Shown one piece after another: positions 11,622-24,600 of a stretch of 64,000 nt of DNA. The position numbers were made by a program, and so were the translations under genes. Position 1 is the first letter of the stretch, and each line of letters begins with the position of its first letter. Source of the DNA: Oasisia sp. SBJ-2009 (taxonomy: Eukaryota; Annelida; Polychaeta; Sabellida; Siboglinidae); assembly GCA_964017155.1 (NCBI GenBank), contig OZ024861.1, forward strand, positions 27,441,060 through 27,505,059. The letters are read 5' to 3'. The notes under the pieces are model-generated. The model ran no database searches and was not told the DNA's origin. It saw only the letters and a program-made list of their open reading frames with translations.

Positions 11622-12653
11622 TCACCCGTTTACTTGACACGGTTTGCGTCCCACTGACCACTGTGTTGACTGACCAAAGATGGACGACCCGTCCCAGCAG
11701 GATACAGAGGAGGTGGCTCAGCTCCTTATTGAAATGCAGCAGCAACATCTGCCGGAACACACGCAGCAGTGGCAGCAGGAGCAACAGCAGCTGTGGGAGC
11801 AGGTAAAGCAACAACAGCTGCTATTGCAGCAGTCACAAGAGAGTCAGCAGCAGCAACAGCAGCAGTTCATACAACAGCAGCTGCACGGACAGCTGCATGA
11901 GCAACAAGAGCAACCAATGCAGACACAGCCAGATCAAGTGCAACAACAGCTGCAGGAGCAACTACAGCAAGAACAACAGCAGCAGCAGCTACAACATGAA
12001 CAGCAACAACAGCAGCTACAACATGAACAGCAACAGCAGCAGTTACAACATGAAAAACAACAGCAGCAGCTACAGGAGCAACAAGAGCTGCAGTTGCAAC
12101 AGGAGCAGCAGCCGCCGCAGCTGATCGAGGCACCGGAGCAGCTGCAGGTGCAGCAGCAGCTGTGTGCCCAGGCGGAGGCGGAGGTGGAGGGCTTGGGGGA
12201 CGTGCCGCCCACCCGCACTGCTCAGTCTGTGCTGCAGGACTTCATCAAGAAGCTGGAGCGACAACAGGAGCTCGGTGAGCCGATGGACGTGCTGCAGATA
12301 CAACAATACTTCCGCACGTGTGGCGTCGACCCAAACGCAATCAGCCGCCTGCTCGACCAGCAGCAGCAAGAACAGCAGCAAAGGGAAGCAGAACAGCTGG
12401 AGCAGTTGGAGCAACAACAACAACAACAGCAGCTGGAGCAACAACAACAGCAACTGGAGCAGCAGCAGCAACTGGAGCAACAGCAGCAGCAACTGGAGCA
12501 ACAGCAGCAGCAGCAACAACAACAGTTCGTTGTTGAGCAGCAGCCGCAGATGGTGGTGGATCTCGAGCAGCAGCAACAGCTGCAGTTGCAGCAGTTGGGG
12601 TACCAACAACAGCAGATCGTTCAGCAGCAGATGATTCCAGCAACATCAGACGG
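11622..12653 (+). CDS. SENP6: SENP6-like coding exon 1: poly-Gln N-terminus
   Basis: A plausible acceptor (CTTGTTTTCCAG) at 11621 precedes about 58 nt of 5' UTR, then ATG at 11680. It encodes residues 1-324, dominated by CAG/CAA codons in Q tracts with L, E and H. A 27-nt subrepeat reads [10 protein letters not shown] non-Gln island at about 175-227 ([13 protein letters not shown]...) may form a helical segment. Donor GTATGT follows GAC GG. Read alone the frame continues only three codons, to a TAG at 12661. Phase matching to exon 2 argues against a separate gene. Confidence 0.75.
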
Positions 12654-15600
12654 GTATGTGTAGTTACAGTGTTCTTTGGTGTACAGTTTTTATGACATCT
12701 CCCACAGTAGCTGTCTAAAAAGTGTATATATATATATATGTGTATATATATATATGTTATAAATATACAGTATATAATATTTATAATACAACATCTAGAA
12801 ACGAAAGATTAAAATTTTTGAACACTTGTTGTATAATTGTTTTACATATATGATTGTTTATTGTACTTTTTAAAATAGGCTATGTAAAAATGACACTCCT
12901 GCGTTGACTTGAGGAAAAAATTATACGTAACATTTACTGTGAAAAAATCTTCAAGTTAAATCACTGTAAACATAACATTTACAGTGAAACAAATCTTATA
13001 TCACCCGGTGTTATTTATGAATACTCGATACACACCATTCATCAGTTGTTTGTCGTGCAGGGACGTCTCACAAGAAGATCAACAAGAGACGACGACTGTT
13101 TATATCTTGTACACTCAAGATGAGAACACAGCTGTACAGAACCAGACGATATCGTCATCCTCGCTGCTCGAAGCTGCGTTCAATAACTGTGTGACGACGG
13201 CACAGAGTCCAGCTGTTGGCGTCTCTTCCGTGGCGTGTGCACAGACCCTAGGACTGCCACAAGGCGAGCACCTCGTGATGACGAGGCCGAGTGCACTGCC
13301 ACCTGCTGGAACGCACAGTGCATCGACAATTTCCCTCATACGAGGGCAGCCGAGAGTTGCAGCTCCGAAGTCGCTTCTTAGACCTCCCAGCATGCAACAG
13401 AAGATGCTCGGTGGCAGGATGATTCGGTCGCCCGTCACGCAGAATGTCGCGAACATCGCACAGCAGCGTAACGTCACAATCCCCCGGTCGCAGTTTGTTA
13501 TGCAGTCGGTGCTGGGCGCCAAGACGCCGCCGCAAGCGGTGCGGCCGATCAACAACAACAACAAGATGGTGACGGTGGGCGGCGTCATGTCGCAAGTGGC
13601 GCACACGGCGGTGCGATCGCCCTGCCAGGTGGCGCCACTGCAGCAGCAGTTGCAGTCGCTGCGACAAGCGAGCCCAGGAGGCGCGATGACGTTCATTCGC
13701 ACCAGCAACGGTCAGATGGTGCAGGTACAAACGTCGTCTCTCACTGGTCAAAGACTCGCGGAGGTAAACGCCGCCACTCCCAACATGGCGCCCCGTCCTC
13801 GCATTCCAGCCAAGCCGCAGCGCTTTGCGTCACGAGCCCAGACGCCGCGGCCGGCCGTATGCGCTGTCACCCCACCCAGGGCCGGAATCGTCGCCCCGAC
13901 AGTGGCTCCACCTGCACAGTGCCACACTGTTGTCAGCAGTGCTGTGACAGCACCCGTCTCTGCGTCCTCGCCGGGTGGTCAGATGACGATATCTACGGAC
14001 GCGGCCAGCACGAGTCTGGTCGTGGGGCAGGAGTACGCCCTGCAGTACCCCAATGGGCGGACTTTAAAAGTCATCTGGGATGGCAAGTTCTTCAAGTGGA
14101 CGGGAGGTGAGTGAATGGTCGGTCAGATTGTTTGTGCCAGAGTGATCGAATACACTGCTGCTGTTAGTTAGTTAGTTGCAGGTTTGCTTCTAGGAGTCTA
14201 TCTGTCAATGTTTATAAAGTCGGCATTGTACAAGTTTACATCATCAGTGTTATTTACTTACAATGATCATCAATGGCTATATCCATAGCTTTATGCAGAG
14301 ATCCGTACACCCGTCATTTGGACGGATAAAAACGAATATGGACGGGTAGAAATCAGAGATGGAGTAATCATACTCGTGTACTCGTATGGGTACTTTTTGA
14401 GTACTCGTACTCGAGTACGAAGCAAAGTAATCGTACTCGTACTCGAGTACATTACCAAAGTAATCGTACTCACGATTACTTCTCATGGTTACATTTTTTT
14501 TATATGAACAGTTCCAAGCAAATATATTAGACAGATAAAATGGCAATATTAGAAATAATCTAATAAATGTAATAATAATCGAGGTATTCATTTTCTATTA
14601 CTATTGAGCATTTAAGTTAAATAAATATTAAGTCAGATTTCCCTAATTAATACCTTCTCTTCCCAGAGTAGCCACGTCTCCCCACCCTCCTGCTTAGTAC
14701 AAAGTACAAGTTATATTGTGACAGTCCCATGGAAGCACTGCAGGAGATAAGCATCCCCTAACATCTTGCTTTGTAATTTTAGAAGCCATGCCACAGCCCC
14801 ACCTGTACTGTTTGTTCTGCCAGTATGGTGTGAATGACTGGGCAGTTAGCTGTTAAATCCCTGTCCATTATGTTTAAGTGTAAACTGTAGACCTGTCTAA
14901 ATCCCCAACTATTCTGTTTGTCCCATCTGATATATGACATATATTTGAACTGGATATTATTGTTAATATATTTTCCTCTTGATACTTCATTGACCATTTC
15001 ACGGTATTCGTTTTGTTGCGGACAGGACATTTAGAGACTTGTTTTTTTCACAGAAATTATTCTTGGGTATATTTTAAAAGTTTGAATGCATGAAAGTGAA
15101 GTACTTTGGTACCACTTCATATGAAGACAAAATCAAATCTTTGGAGTTTCAATTTTGGGGGGGAAATGCATTGCGGACAAGACAGAAAGTGAAGTGGGTT
15201 TTATTGTATGTTAGAAAAACCCAAAGTTCTGTCCATCCACTTGTTTTCTAAGATATTAAACCTTGCATATTTATATCTAAATGCCATAGGTATATTTTGG
15301 AGAAAATTTGATTCCAATATTTTCAAGAATGGCCGAGGGGGGTAATTAACTGTGCATTGCGGACAGGACACTTTTTCACTTTGCATATAAATGAATTAAA
15401 ATGCATTTTAATAAGAATAAAATAACTTTATTATCTAGTGTGACATGTATACAGCGTTCTTCATGATGGATTTAATATTAATTAACATTTAACAGTTTTC
15501 TTTTCAAAAATCACTTTTGAGTCGTTTTATGTCCTGTCCGCAAAGTTTTTGTCCTGTCCGCAACAGAAATGAGTTGTGGTTTCCCATGAAGTGTGTTATA

Positions 15601-18600
15601 TTGTTGTCTTTACTTTTGGTTGATATTATTCAGATATACCCCAGCTATAGTTATAACATAATAATAGTTTTCTGTTCAAAAATCACTTTTGAGTCATTTT
15701 ATGTCCTGTCCGCAACGTTTTTGTCCTGTCCGCAACAGAAATGAGTTGTGGTTTCCCATGAAGTGTGTCTTTACTTTTGGTTAATATTATTCAGATATAC
15801 CCCAGCTAAGAGAATATAAAGTTTGGGTTTTCAAATCCAACAAGTTTTGGGTGAAATTAAAACTTTTCGACCGAAAACGTTGCGGACAGGACACCTTGGG
15901 TCTGTGAAGTGGATTTTGTATGTATTTAAAAAAAAATTAAAACTGCATCATGGTATATTTAGACATAACAGTAATGCTGTCAACAACAGAAATTGACCTA
16001 AAGTTAAATACACCACGAGAAAACATAAAAAAACATTTGTCCTGTCCGCAATGCTGAAATCCATTGTTTCGTGATATATAGCTAATTTGCATATTAAAAA
16101 TGTGCAGTTTTAACCCAAATGTCAATTTCCAGTAACTTCAGATACCTTATCTAACATATACAATTGGTATTTTGCTCAAATTCAGACTTTAATATTTTTT
16201 CACAAATACCGTGAAATGGCCCACCACCACTAATTTGGCACTCATTATAACACTTGTATGCTATTTGTTACAGTATCACTATGACACCTTTAATTTGTAG
16301 TATGATATATGGACATCTTGAGTATCAATCCAGTATTAAATCATTCATTCAACACATGAGAAAGTCATCTGATTATTAATAATAATAATAACATCTGGAT
16401 AGTGGATAGCAGTTAGCAGTAAACAGTTAGAACACTAGATATTGGCACAGCAACAGAAAAAGAATGACACCTGATTCCATGGAGGTCGCCTTTACGGTAG
16501 AAACAGGATATTTATTGAAGTAATCGTGAAAGTAATCATGATTACTTTCTAAAGTAATCGTACTCGAGTACATTGTAAAGTAATTGTACTCGTACTCGAG
16601 TACATTTGTTTTCTGAGTACTCGTACTCATGCATGTTCAAAGTAATCGTACTCGTACTCGAGTACATTTGTATTGTACTGGCTCTATCTCTGGTAGAAAT
16701 ATGGGTGGACGGAGCAAAAAAGGGTCTTCCAAAACCATAGATGTTGTTAGTTATGCCTTGAAAGTGAGCGTAAATGGTGTCACATGTGTGTTTGTAGACC
16801 TTTTCAGGTAAAGAATACATTAATTTTAAAGTTTTGTAAACTAGCTTAACAATTAACATCCACATGTCCACCAAAACATGTGTGACTGGCAAAAATTTGA
16901 TCCTGCATAAAGCCCTGGCTATATATTTATATATGACAAAATAAAGTTGTTTGGTAAATCGCCATTAATGACATATGTCGTTTGCTATTACTGCAGTTGA
17001 AAATGTTGCCAGTCAGTTACACAAAATTGAATAACTTTTGAATAAAAATCAACAGGGCAGTGATCTATGATTAGTGCTAAATTGCAATGCTAAAGCATCA
17101 GCCTAAACAGCTGTATAGAACATGTGCCTCCACATAGCTGATGGTTGTGCATAAAAATTATTTGATTAGCAGACATTGTCAATGCTGCTGGATGGGCTTA
17201 TTGTACTGAAATGGTTAAGAATGCTTCATAAAACAAAATCAGCCCATGGAGATCTGGCAACTCACCTGTTTCTTATAACTGTAAAATTGTCGTAATGAAA
17301 CATGATTAAAAAGCTTTCTCTCCTAGGTGGTGCTGCAGGAAATGTGGCTACTTCCCCTCCCCAGACGTCCAGTCCGCACGAAGGGGGGCAGGTCAGGGGG
17401 GGTGGAGGAGGGAACAGGAAGCTGCAGCAAAAAACAATGAGAGGCAACAGTACCGGTCTGAACATGGTCTCTTCCAGGTAGGCAACATTACTGGTCTGAA
17501 CATGGTCTCTTCCAGGTAGGCAACAGTACCGGTCTGGACATGGTCTCTTCCAGGTAGGCAACAGTACCGGTCTGAACATGGTCTCTTCCAGGTAGGCAAC
17601 AGTACAGGTCTGAACATGGTCTCTTCCAGGTAGGCAACAGTACCGGTCTGAACATGGTCTCTTCCAGGTAGGCAACATTACTGGTCTGGACATGGTCTCT
17701 TCCAGGTAGGCAACAGTACCGGTCAGAACATGGTCTCTTCCAGGTAGGCAACAGTACCGGTCTGAACATGGTCTCTTCCAGGTAGGCAACAGTACCGGTC
17801 TGAACATGGTCTCCTCCAGGTAGGCAACAGTACTGGTCAGAACATGGTCTCTTCCAGGTAGGCAACAGTACTGGTCAGGATATGGTCTCTTCCAGGTAGG
17901 CAACAGTACCGGTCTGAACATGGTCTCTTCCAGGTAGGCAACAGTACAGGTCTGAACATGGTCTCTTCCAGGTAGGCAACAGTACCGGTCTGAACATGGT
18001 CTCTTCCAGGTAGGCAACATTACTGGTCTGGACATGGTCTCTTCCAGGTAGGCAACAGTACCGGTCAGAACATGGTCTCTTCCAGGTAGGCAACAGTACC
18101 GGTCTGAACATGGTCTCTTCCAGGTAGGCAACAGTACCGGTCTGAACATGGTCTCCTCCAGGTAGGCAACAGTACTGGTCAGAACATGGTCTCTTCCAGG
18201 TAGGCAACAGTACTGGTCAGGATATGGTCTCTTCCAGGTAGGCAACAGTACCGGTCTGAACATGGTCTCTTCCAGGTAGGCAACAGTACCGGTCTGAACA
18301 TGGTCTCTTCCAGGTAGGCAACAGTACTGGTCTGGCCATGGTCTCATCCAGGTAGGCAACAGTACCGGTCTGAACATGGTCTCTTCCAGGTAGGCAACAG
18401 TACTGGTCTGGCCATGGTCTCTTCCAGGTAGGCAACAGTACCGGTCTGGACATGGTCTCCTCCAGGTAGGCAACAGTACCGGTCTGAACATGGTCTCTTC
18501 CAGGTAGGCAACAGTACTGGTCTGGCCATGGTCTCTTCCAGGTAGGCAACAGTACCGGTCTGGACATGGTCTCCTCCAGGTAGGCAACAGTACTGGTCAG

Positions 18601-21600
18601 AACATGGTCTCCTCCAGGTAGGCAACAGTACCGGTCAGAACATGGTCTCTTCCAGGTAGGCAACAGTACCGGTCTGAACATGGTCTCTTCCAGGTAGGCA
18701 ACAGTACCGGTCTGAACATGGTCTCTTCCAGGTAGGCAACAGTACCGGTCTGAACATGGTCTCCTCCAGGTAGGCAACAGTACCGGTCTGAACATGGTCT
18801 CTTCCAGGTAGGCAACAGTACTGGTCAGAACATGGTCTCTTCCAGGTAGGCAACAGTACTGGTCAGAACATGGTCTCTTCCAGGTAGGCAACAGTACAGG
18901 TCTGAACATGGTCTCCTCCAGGTAGGCAACAGTACAGGTCTGAACATGGTCTCCTCCAGGTAGGCAACAGTACCGGTCAGAACATGGTCTCCTCCAGGTA
19001 GGCAACAGTACCGGTCTGAACATGGTCTCCTCCAGGTAGGCAACAGTACTGGTCAGAACATGGTCTCTTCCAGGTAGGCAACAGTACTGGTCAGAACATG
19101 GTCTCTTCCAGGTAGGCAACAGTACAGGTCTGAACATGGTCTCCTCCAGGTAGGCAACAGTACTGGTCAGAACATGGTCTCTTCCAGGTAGGCAACAGTA
19201 CAGGTCTGAACATGGTCTCCTCCAGGTAGGCAACAGTACTGGTCAGAACATGGTCTCTTCCAGGTAGGCAACAGTACAGGTCTGAACATGGTCTCCTCCA
19301 GGTAGGCAACAGTACTGGTCAGAACATGGTCTCTTCCAGGTAGACAAGTGTGTGTGTTGCACCAATCTAACTTTGTGGTTGCACCTTACAGAGCAGGGCA
19401 TTTATATATATATTTATATTTATAATTTGTGTAAATTTATAGTTCAAAATGTTCTTGGCTAATTCCAAGATAAAAAATTAAGAAGAAAGGTATTCTTTCT
19501 TGTGCAATTTTAAAGTGTTTTTTATTACTGTTTACTGTTTCTCAGAACCCTCTCGTTTCTGTCACAGTGACCAGCAGATGATTTTGACCAACACCAGCAC
19601 AGCACAAGTGGCTGGGGCCGTTGGTCAACAAACGTGTGGCTTGGTCAATGGTGGACGCAGGTGGAACCATTCCTCTGTCGGCAAAGAAAAACTTACTCGG
19701 TCAGTGAATACCGACTGTTGTACAGTGTCTTACTATGTAGTATGTACACTGATATTGCCTAATATTTGAATAATGTATTGCTGCAGTCATTTAAGAATGA
19801 TATTTAAGTGGTTAGGGGTACATAAAAAGTCAACGCCTTCCTGTTTGTCCCTTCAAACATTGTGTATACACATATAAATGTATGTTTTTGTGTACTGTTG
19901 TCAATGTTTTTAATAAAGGAACTATTAAGTGTAATGTGCAAAATTAACTCTGCTCTCGTGACGTTAGATTTTAAAATATATATTTGGTTACACTAGCATT
20001 TTGATGCTAAGTGGTTCATATACATGTATATGATAGTAGTGTTTTCATTTTACATAACATTTTCTCTATAATTTCATGTACCTGTAAAAATGTAAGTCAA
20101 CATTTGAATGAATTAGAATTTTGTTTATTATTGAGTTCACTTCTTCATACTGGTATTTTTGGTCACTTTCGTGAATGTTTGTGAATTTACCCATTTGTGT
20201 TGTAAGTTTTCCTTTCCAGCTGATGTGTGTATTGATGCATTGAATTACCCATAATGCACTTGCGTGTTGAAGGCCGCCAATTCACAACCAGGTGAACAGT
20301 GAAGATGGGACCGTATCAAAATCAGTCTGTGTGATGGCGGGAACGTCACACGGAGCCAGCGGTAATTCTTGTTTGTCCCCTGAGGGTTGTAATATGCCCC
20401 TGTGAGAACATACCACAAAGCTCATTCAGTAGTACCACAGACAGACATATCCGTGGTTTTGTTCGTGTTTATCAATTCCAGTTTGTGTGTTTTACAAATG
20501 TCAGTTAACATTCAATATGTTGAGTAATAAGATCTATTGAAATATTTTTTTTATTAATTTCTATTTAATTTAATTTTGGTTAGCTGTGTAGTAAATATAT
20601 AACTACTTAGTTGTGTAAGTAATTATTAATTTATTCTAGCTACTAAACCAGGTTTGTTTACATTGGATTTAATAAGTTGTTGTTCGAGAACATAACTATT
20701 GAGTCTAAATACTATTGATCATTTATATAAAATATAAATCGTGGTGTTGTAGTCAAGCACATTGAATATTGTAATTATTTCCTTCTGGTTATGTTTTTGA
20801 TAATTGTGCAAGAGTTTTAAGTAAGACAGTTTGCCCTCCTTCTGAAGTAAACCCAGGATGAACTGATAGCATCAGTACTTGGTCTACCAGAGGACCACCA
20901 GTGAGACCAAAGCAAGAGGACCTTGTAACATGTTTCATAGTTGGTAACATGTTGACTACACTGTGAGACAAAGTAAAATAATGTTTATTACTAACTATCA
21001 CCATCAAGTTAGTTCATCGTCACTTTGGCTGTTTCTGCAGGTGCTGTCAATGACACTGGGGCTGCAACAGTTAATATTGTGGCCGTTAAATCGCAGAAGC
21101 GACCCAGTAAGCCGGTAGGTGTACTCGCACTCCCAACTAGATGTTTATATACATATATATTATTCCTCTTAATTCTTCCCTCAAACAACCTTCAAGCCGT
21201 CATAAAACGTATAAAATGTAAACAAGGGTAAAGAGAATGATCAGCCCTCATCATCACTGCGAGTTTGTTGTGATCTACCTCACAGATTGCTGCACAAACA
21301 GACAGATTCAGAGGGCAGATGTACAGGGAAACCATTGTATTATATATGAAGAGATTCGTTAGATGAGGGAAGCCATTACATTATATATGAACAGATTGGT
21401 TAGATCAATTTGTTTTGTCTCTATATATCTGCAAGCAAGTTTTGTTTTATTCATAATGTTTTGTTCGCTATCAGCTAGGTCATCAGGGAATCATTTCACT
21501 AACATTGCTAAGAAGCTCTTAAACCCGATTTTGTTCTATAAAATTAATTTTTATCCTTAACGGTGATCTTGAATACTTGAAACTGTCAACGCCATGAAGC

Positions 21601-24600
21601 GCTAGTGGGACACTGCCACCGGTGTGTCATGGAAATAGTGTCCTTGGTAATATGGCAGTGGATATTTGCGTCTTGAATTTATTTTTTTAACGAAAGATTC
21701 TGCTTAAAGATGTTTTTTTTAAGGAGCATTTTATCTTAATGAAGCAAGTTCCCATACGTCAATCAATTGTATCTTCAGAGACACTCAGTAGAAGATGTTT
21801 TCAGTTCATTTATCGTACCCTGCCAGACAATTACTATCTCACGTCCACTGTGCTGTCCGTCCAGCGAGAGCAGGGCAAGTATGCGGTGTGTGACCACTGC
21901 GGCAACATGAGTGAAGACTACGACACTTGTGACAGCTGCGGCAAGTCCCTCCCAGACGAACCTCGCTACTTCACCCCCCAGCCGACCAACAAGACGCCCC
22001 GCCTGGACCGGGGGCTCACGTCAACCCCTCTAGTGCTTGTCAGCAACATGTCGCAGAAGTCGGGCATCTTGGGCAAGAAGCAGTTCTACGGCAACACGCC
22101 GGTGAAGTCAAAGTTCATTCAGGGGCCTCAGCGTCGCGTGAATATAAAGACGAAGGCCCCGGTGCCTAAACTTGCCCCGGCCCCGGCGAAGAAGCTCGGC
22201 CGGCCACCTCGCAAGAGGGTCATAGGTGAGTAGGGAGAAGGGTGGAAGAAGAGGGAGTATTCTGTCATAAGTGGGTTCACCTTTGGGAGAAGGGTGGAAG
22301 GAGAGGGAGTATTCTGTCATAAGTGGGTTCACCATTGGGAGAAGGGTGGAAGGAGAGGGTGTATTCTGTCATAGGTGAGTAGGGAGAAGGGTGGAAGGAG
22401 AGGGTGTATTCTGTCATAGGTGGGTAGGGAGAAGGGTGGAAGGAGAGGGAGTATTCTGTCATAAGTGGGTTCACCGTTGGCAGAAGGGTGGAAGGAGAGG
22501 GTGTATTCTGTCATAGGTGAATAGGGAGAAGGGTGGAAGGAGAGGGTGTATTATGTCATAGGTGGGTAGGGAGAAGGGTGGAAGGAGAGGGTGTATTCTG
22601 TCATAGATGAGTAGGGAGAAGGGTGGAAGGAGAGGGTGTATTCTGTCATAGGTGAGTAGGGAGAAGGGTGGAAGGAGAGGGTGTATTCTGTCATAGGTGA
22701 GTAGGGAGAAGGGTGGAAGGAGAGGGTGTATTCTGTCATAGGTGAGTAGGGAGAAGGGTGGAAGGAGAGGGTGTATTCTGTCATAGGTGGGTAGGGAGAA
22801 GGGTGGAAGGAGAGGGTGTATTCTGTCATAGGTGGGTAGGGAGAAGGGTGGAAGGAGAGGGTGTATTCTGTCATAGGTGAGTAGGGAGAAGGGTGGAAGG
22901 AGAGGGTGTATTCTGTCATAGGTGGGTAGGGGGAAGGGTGGAAGGAGAGGGTGTATTCTGTCATAGGTGAGTAGGGAGAAGGGTGGAAGGAGAGGGCGTA
23001 TTCTGTCATAGATGGGTTGGGAGTGGGAGAAGGGTGGAAGGAGAGGGTGTATTCTGTCATAGGTGGGTAGGGGAAGGGTGCAGGGAGAGGGTGTATTCTG
23101 TCATAGGTGGGTAGGGGGAAGGGTGGAAGGAGAGGGTGTATTCTGTCATAGGTGGGTAGGGGGAAGGGTGGAAGGAGAGGGTGTATTCTGTCATAGGTGG
23201 GTAGGGAGAAGGGTGGAAGGAGAGGGTGTATTCTGTCATAGGTGGGTAGGGGGAAGGGTGGAAGGAGAGGGTGTATTCTGTCATAGGTGGGTAGGGGGAA
23301 GGGTGGAAGGAGAGGGTGTATTCTGTCATAGGTGGGTAGGGAGAAGGGTGGATGGAGAGGGTGTATTCTGTCATAGGTGGGTAGGGGGAAGGGTGGAAGG
23401 AGAGGGTGTATTCTGTCATAGGTGGGTTGGTTGGGAGAAGGGTGGAAGGAGAGGGCGTATTCTGTCATAGATGGGTTGGGAGAAGGGTGGAAGGAGAGGG
23501 TGTATTCTGTCATAGGTGGGTAGGGGGAAGGGTGGAAGGAGAGGGTGTATTCTGTCATAGGTGGGTAGGGGGAAGGGTGGAAGGAGAGGGTGTATTCTGT
23601 CATAGGTGGGTAGGGAGAAGGGTGGAAGGCGAAATATTCTGTCTAAGTGGGTTGGGAGAAGGAGCATTCTGTCATGGGTGGTTTGAAGACGGGTGAAAGG
23701 AGAGGAAGTATTTTATTAGCACAGTAGGCTGAGTATAAAACCAACAAAGCAGCGATTTTTAAATAATTATATCAACATTATAACTATACAGTAATGCCTT
23801 GTTTATCTGTTTTACAGTAAACTACAATATTTTTTGTTTAATATTGTCAGTAGGCTGTAATCTAAAAACTTTGCTTATTACACATCTGAAATTCTAAGGA
23901 TTTACACACAAATGAAGTTAGTGTGTTATTATTAACCAATTTCTGTCCATTTCTGTTTTGGTGGACCAGTTTGCTTATTTTTGATAATTTGCGTTGAATC
24001 TTTATGAATCTGTAATAGTGGTAGGTGTAAATTGCTGGTCATTTCCCAGAAACGGTGACCATCCTGTCGTCCGATGACGAGGACGCTCACACTGCTGCCA
24101 ACAAAGCTGCTGTCACGACAACGACGTCCAGCGTTGCTATGGCGACCGGTGTCGTCACATCGGCAACAAACTCCCCCCTGGTGCCCACCGCTGCAACTAC
24201 AACGACCACATCGCAGCAGTACATCAGTCGCAGACAGCGGATGGAGGATGAGGTGGGTCTGTCTACTTACTCATTGGTCCGTTGAGAGGTGGGGACCATG
24301 TCATTTGGTCTGTCCTGCTCTCAGTGTCCTTGGTCCATTGTGAGGTGGGGACCATGTCATTTGGTCTCTCCTGCTCTCTCAGTGTTCTTGGTCCATTGAG
24401 AGGTGGGGACCATGTCATTTGGTCTGTCCTGCTCTCTCAGTGTCCTTGGTCCATTGAGAGGTGGGGACCATGTCATTTGGTCTGTCCTGCTGTCTCATTG
24501 TCCTTGGTCCATTGAGAGGTGGGGACCATGTCATTTGGTCTGTCCTGCTGTCTCAGTGTCCTTGGTCCATTGAGAGGTGGGGACCATGTCATTTGGTCTG

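Larger units (their letters stand above)
14284..16916 (+). mobile_element. hAT-MITE family A, copy 1 (split by a larger hAT)
   Basis: The left half 14284-14353 starts CATAGCTTTATGCAGAG; the right half 16693-16916 ends GATCCTGCATAAAGCCCTG, the inverse terminus. The flanks GCTATATC/GCTATATA form a 7/8 target-site duplication. Joined, it matches three other copies (25829, 26318, 28841). It is interrupted by the element at 14354-16692. Confidence 0.85.

Noticed and set aside
11867..12646. Alternative-frame and antisense poly-Ser/Ala/Leu/Cys frames over the Gln-rich exon
   Set aside because: Shadows of CAG/CAA repeats. The Gln frame alone has an upstream stop, a good ATG and phase continuity to the protease exons.
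11680..14106. Treating the Gln-rich exons as a separate gene
   Set aside because: No stop or polyadenylation signal separates them. The donor at 12653 and all later junctions keep phase to the protease stop, and the summed length is a multiple of three.
15016..16051. CRISPR-like array of short repeats
   Set aside because: Eukaryotic context, mixed orientation, spacers far too long and no cas genes. The same reasoning applies to the boxes at 40338-40811 and 45893-46106.
17262..19309. Minus-strand open frames up to 441 codons ([12 protein letters not shown] repeats)
   Set aside because: They are the three rotating frames of the 38-bp minisatellite. No start context, no family, and the plus strand explains the array as intronic.
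22551..23696. Long frames on both strands in the 45-bp array
   Set aside because: Period divisible by three keeps all frames open; no independent coding evidence.
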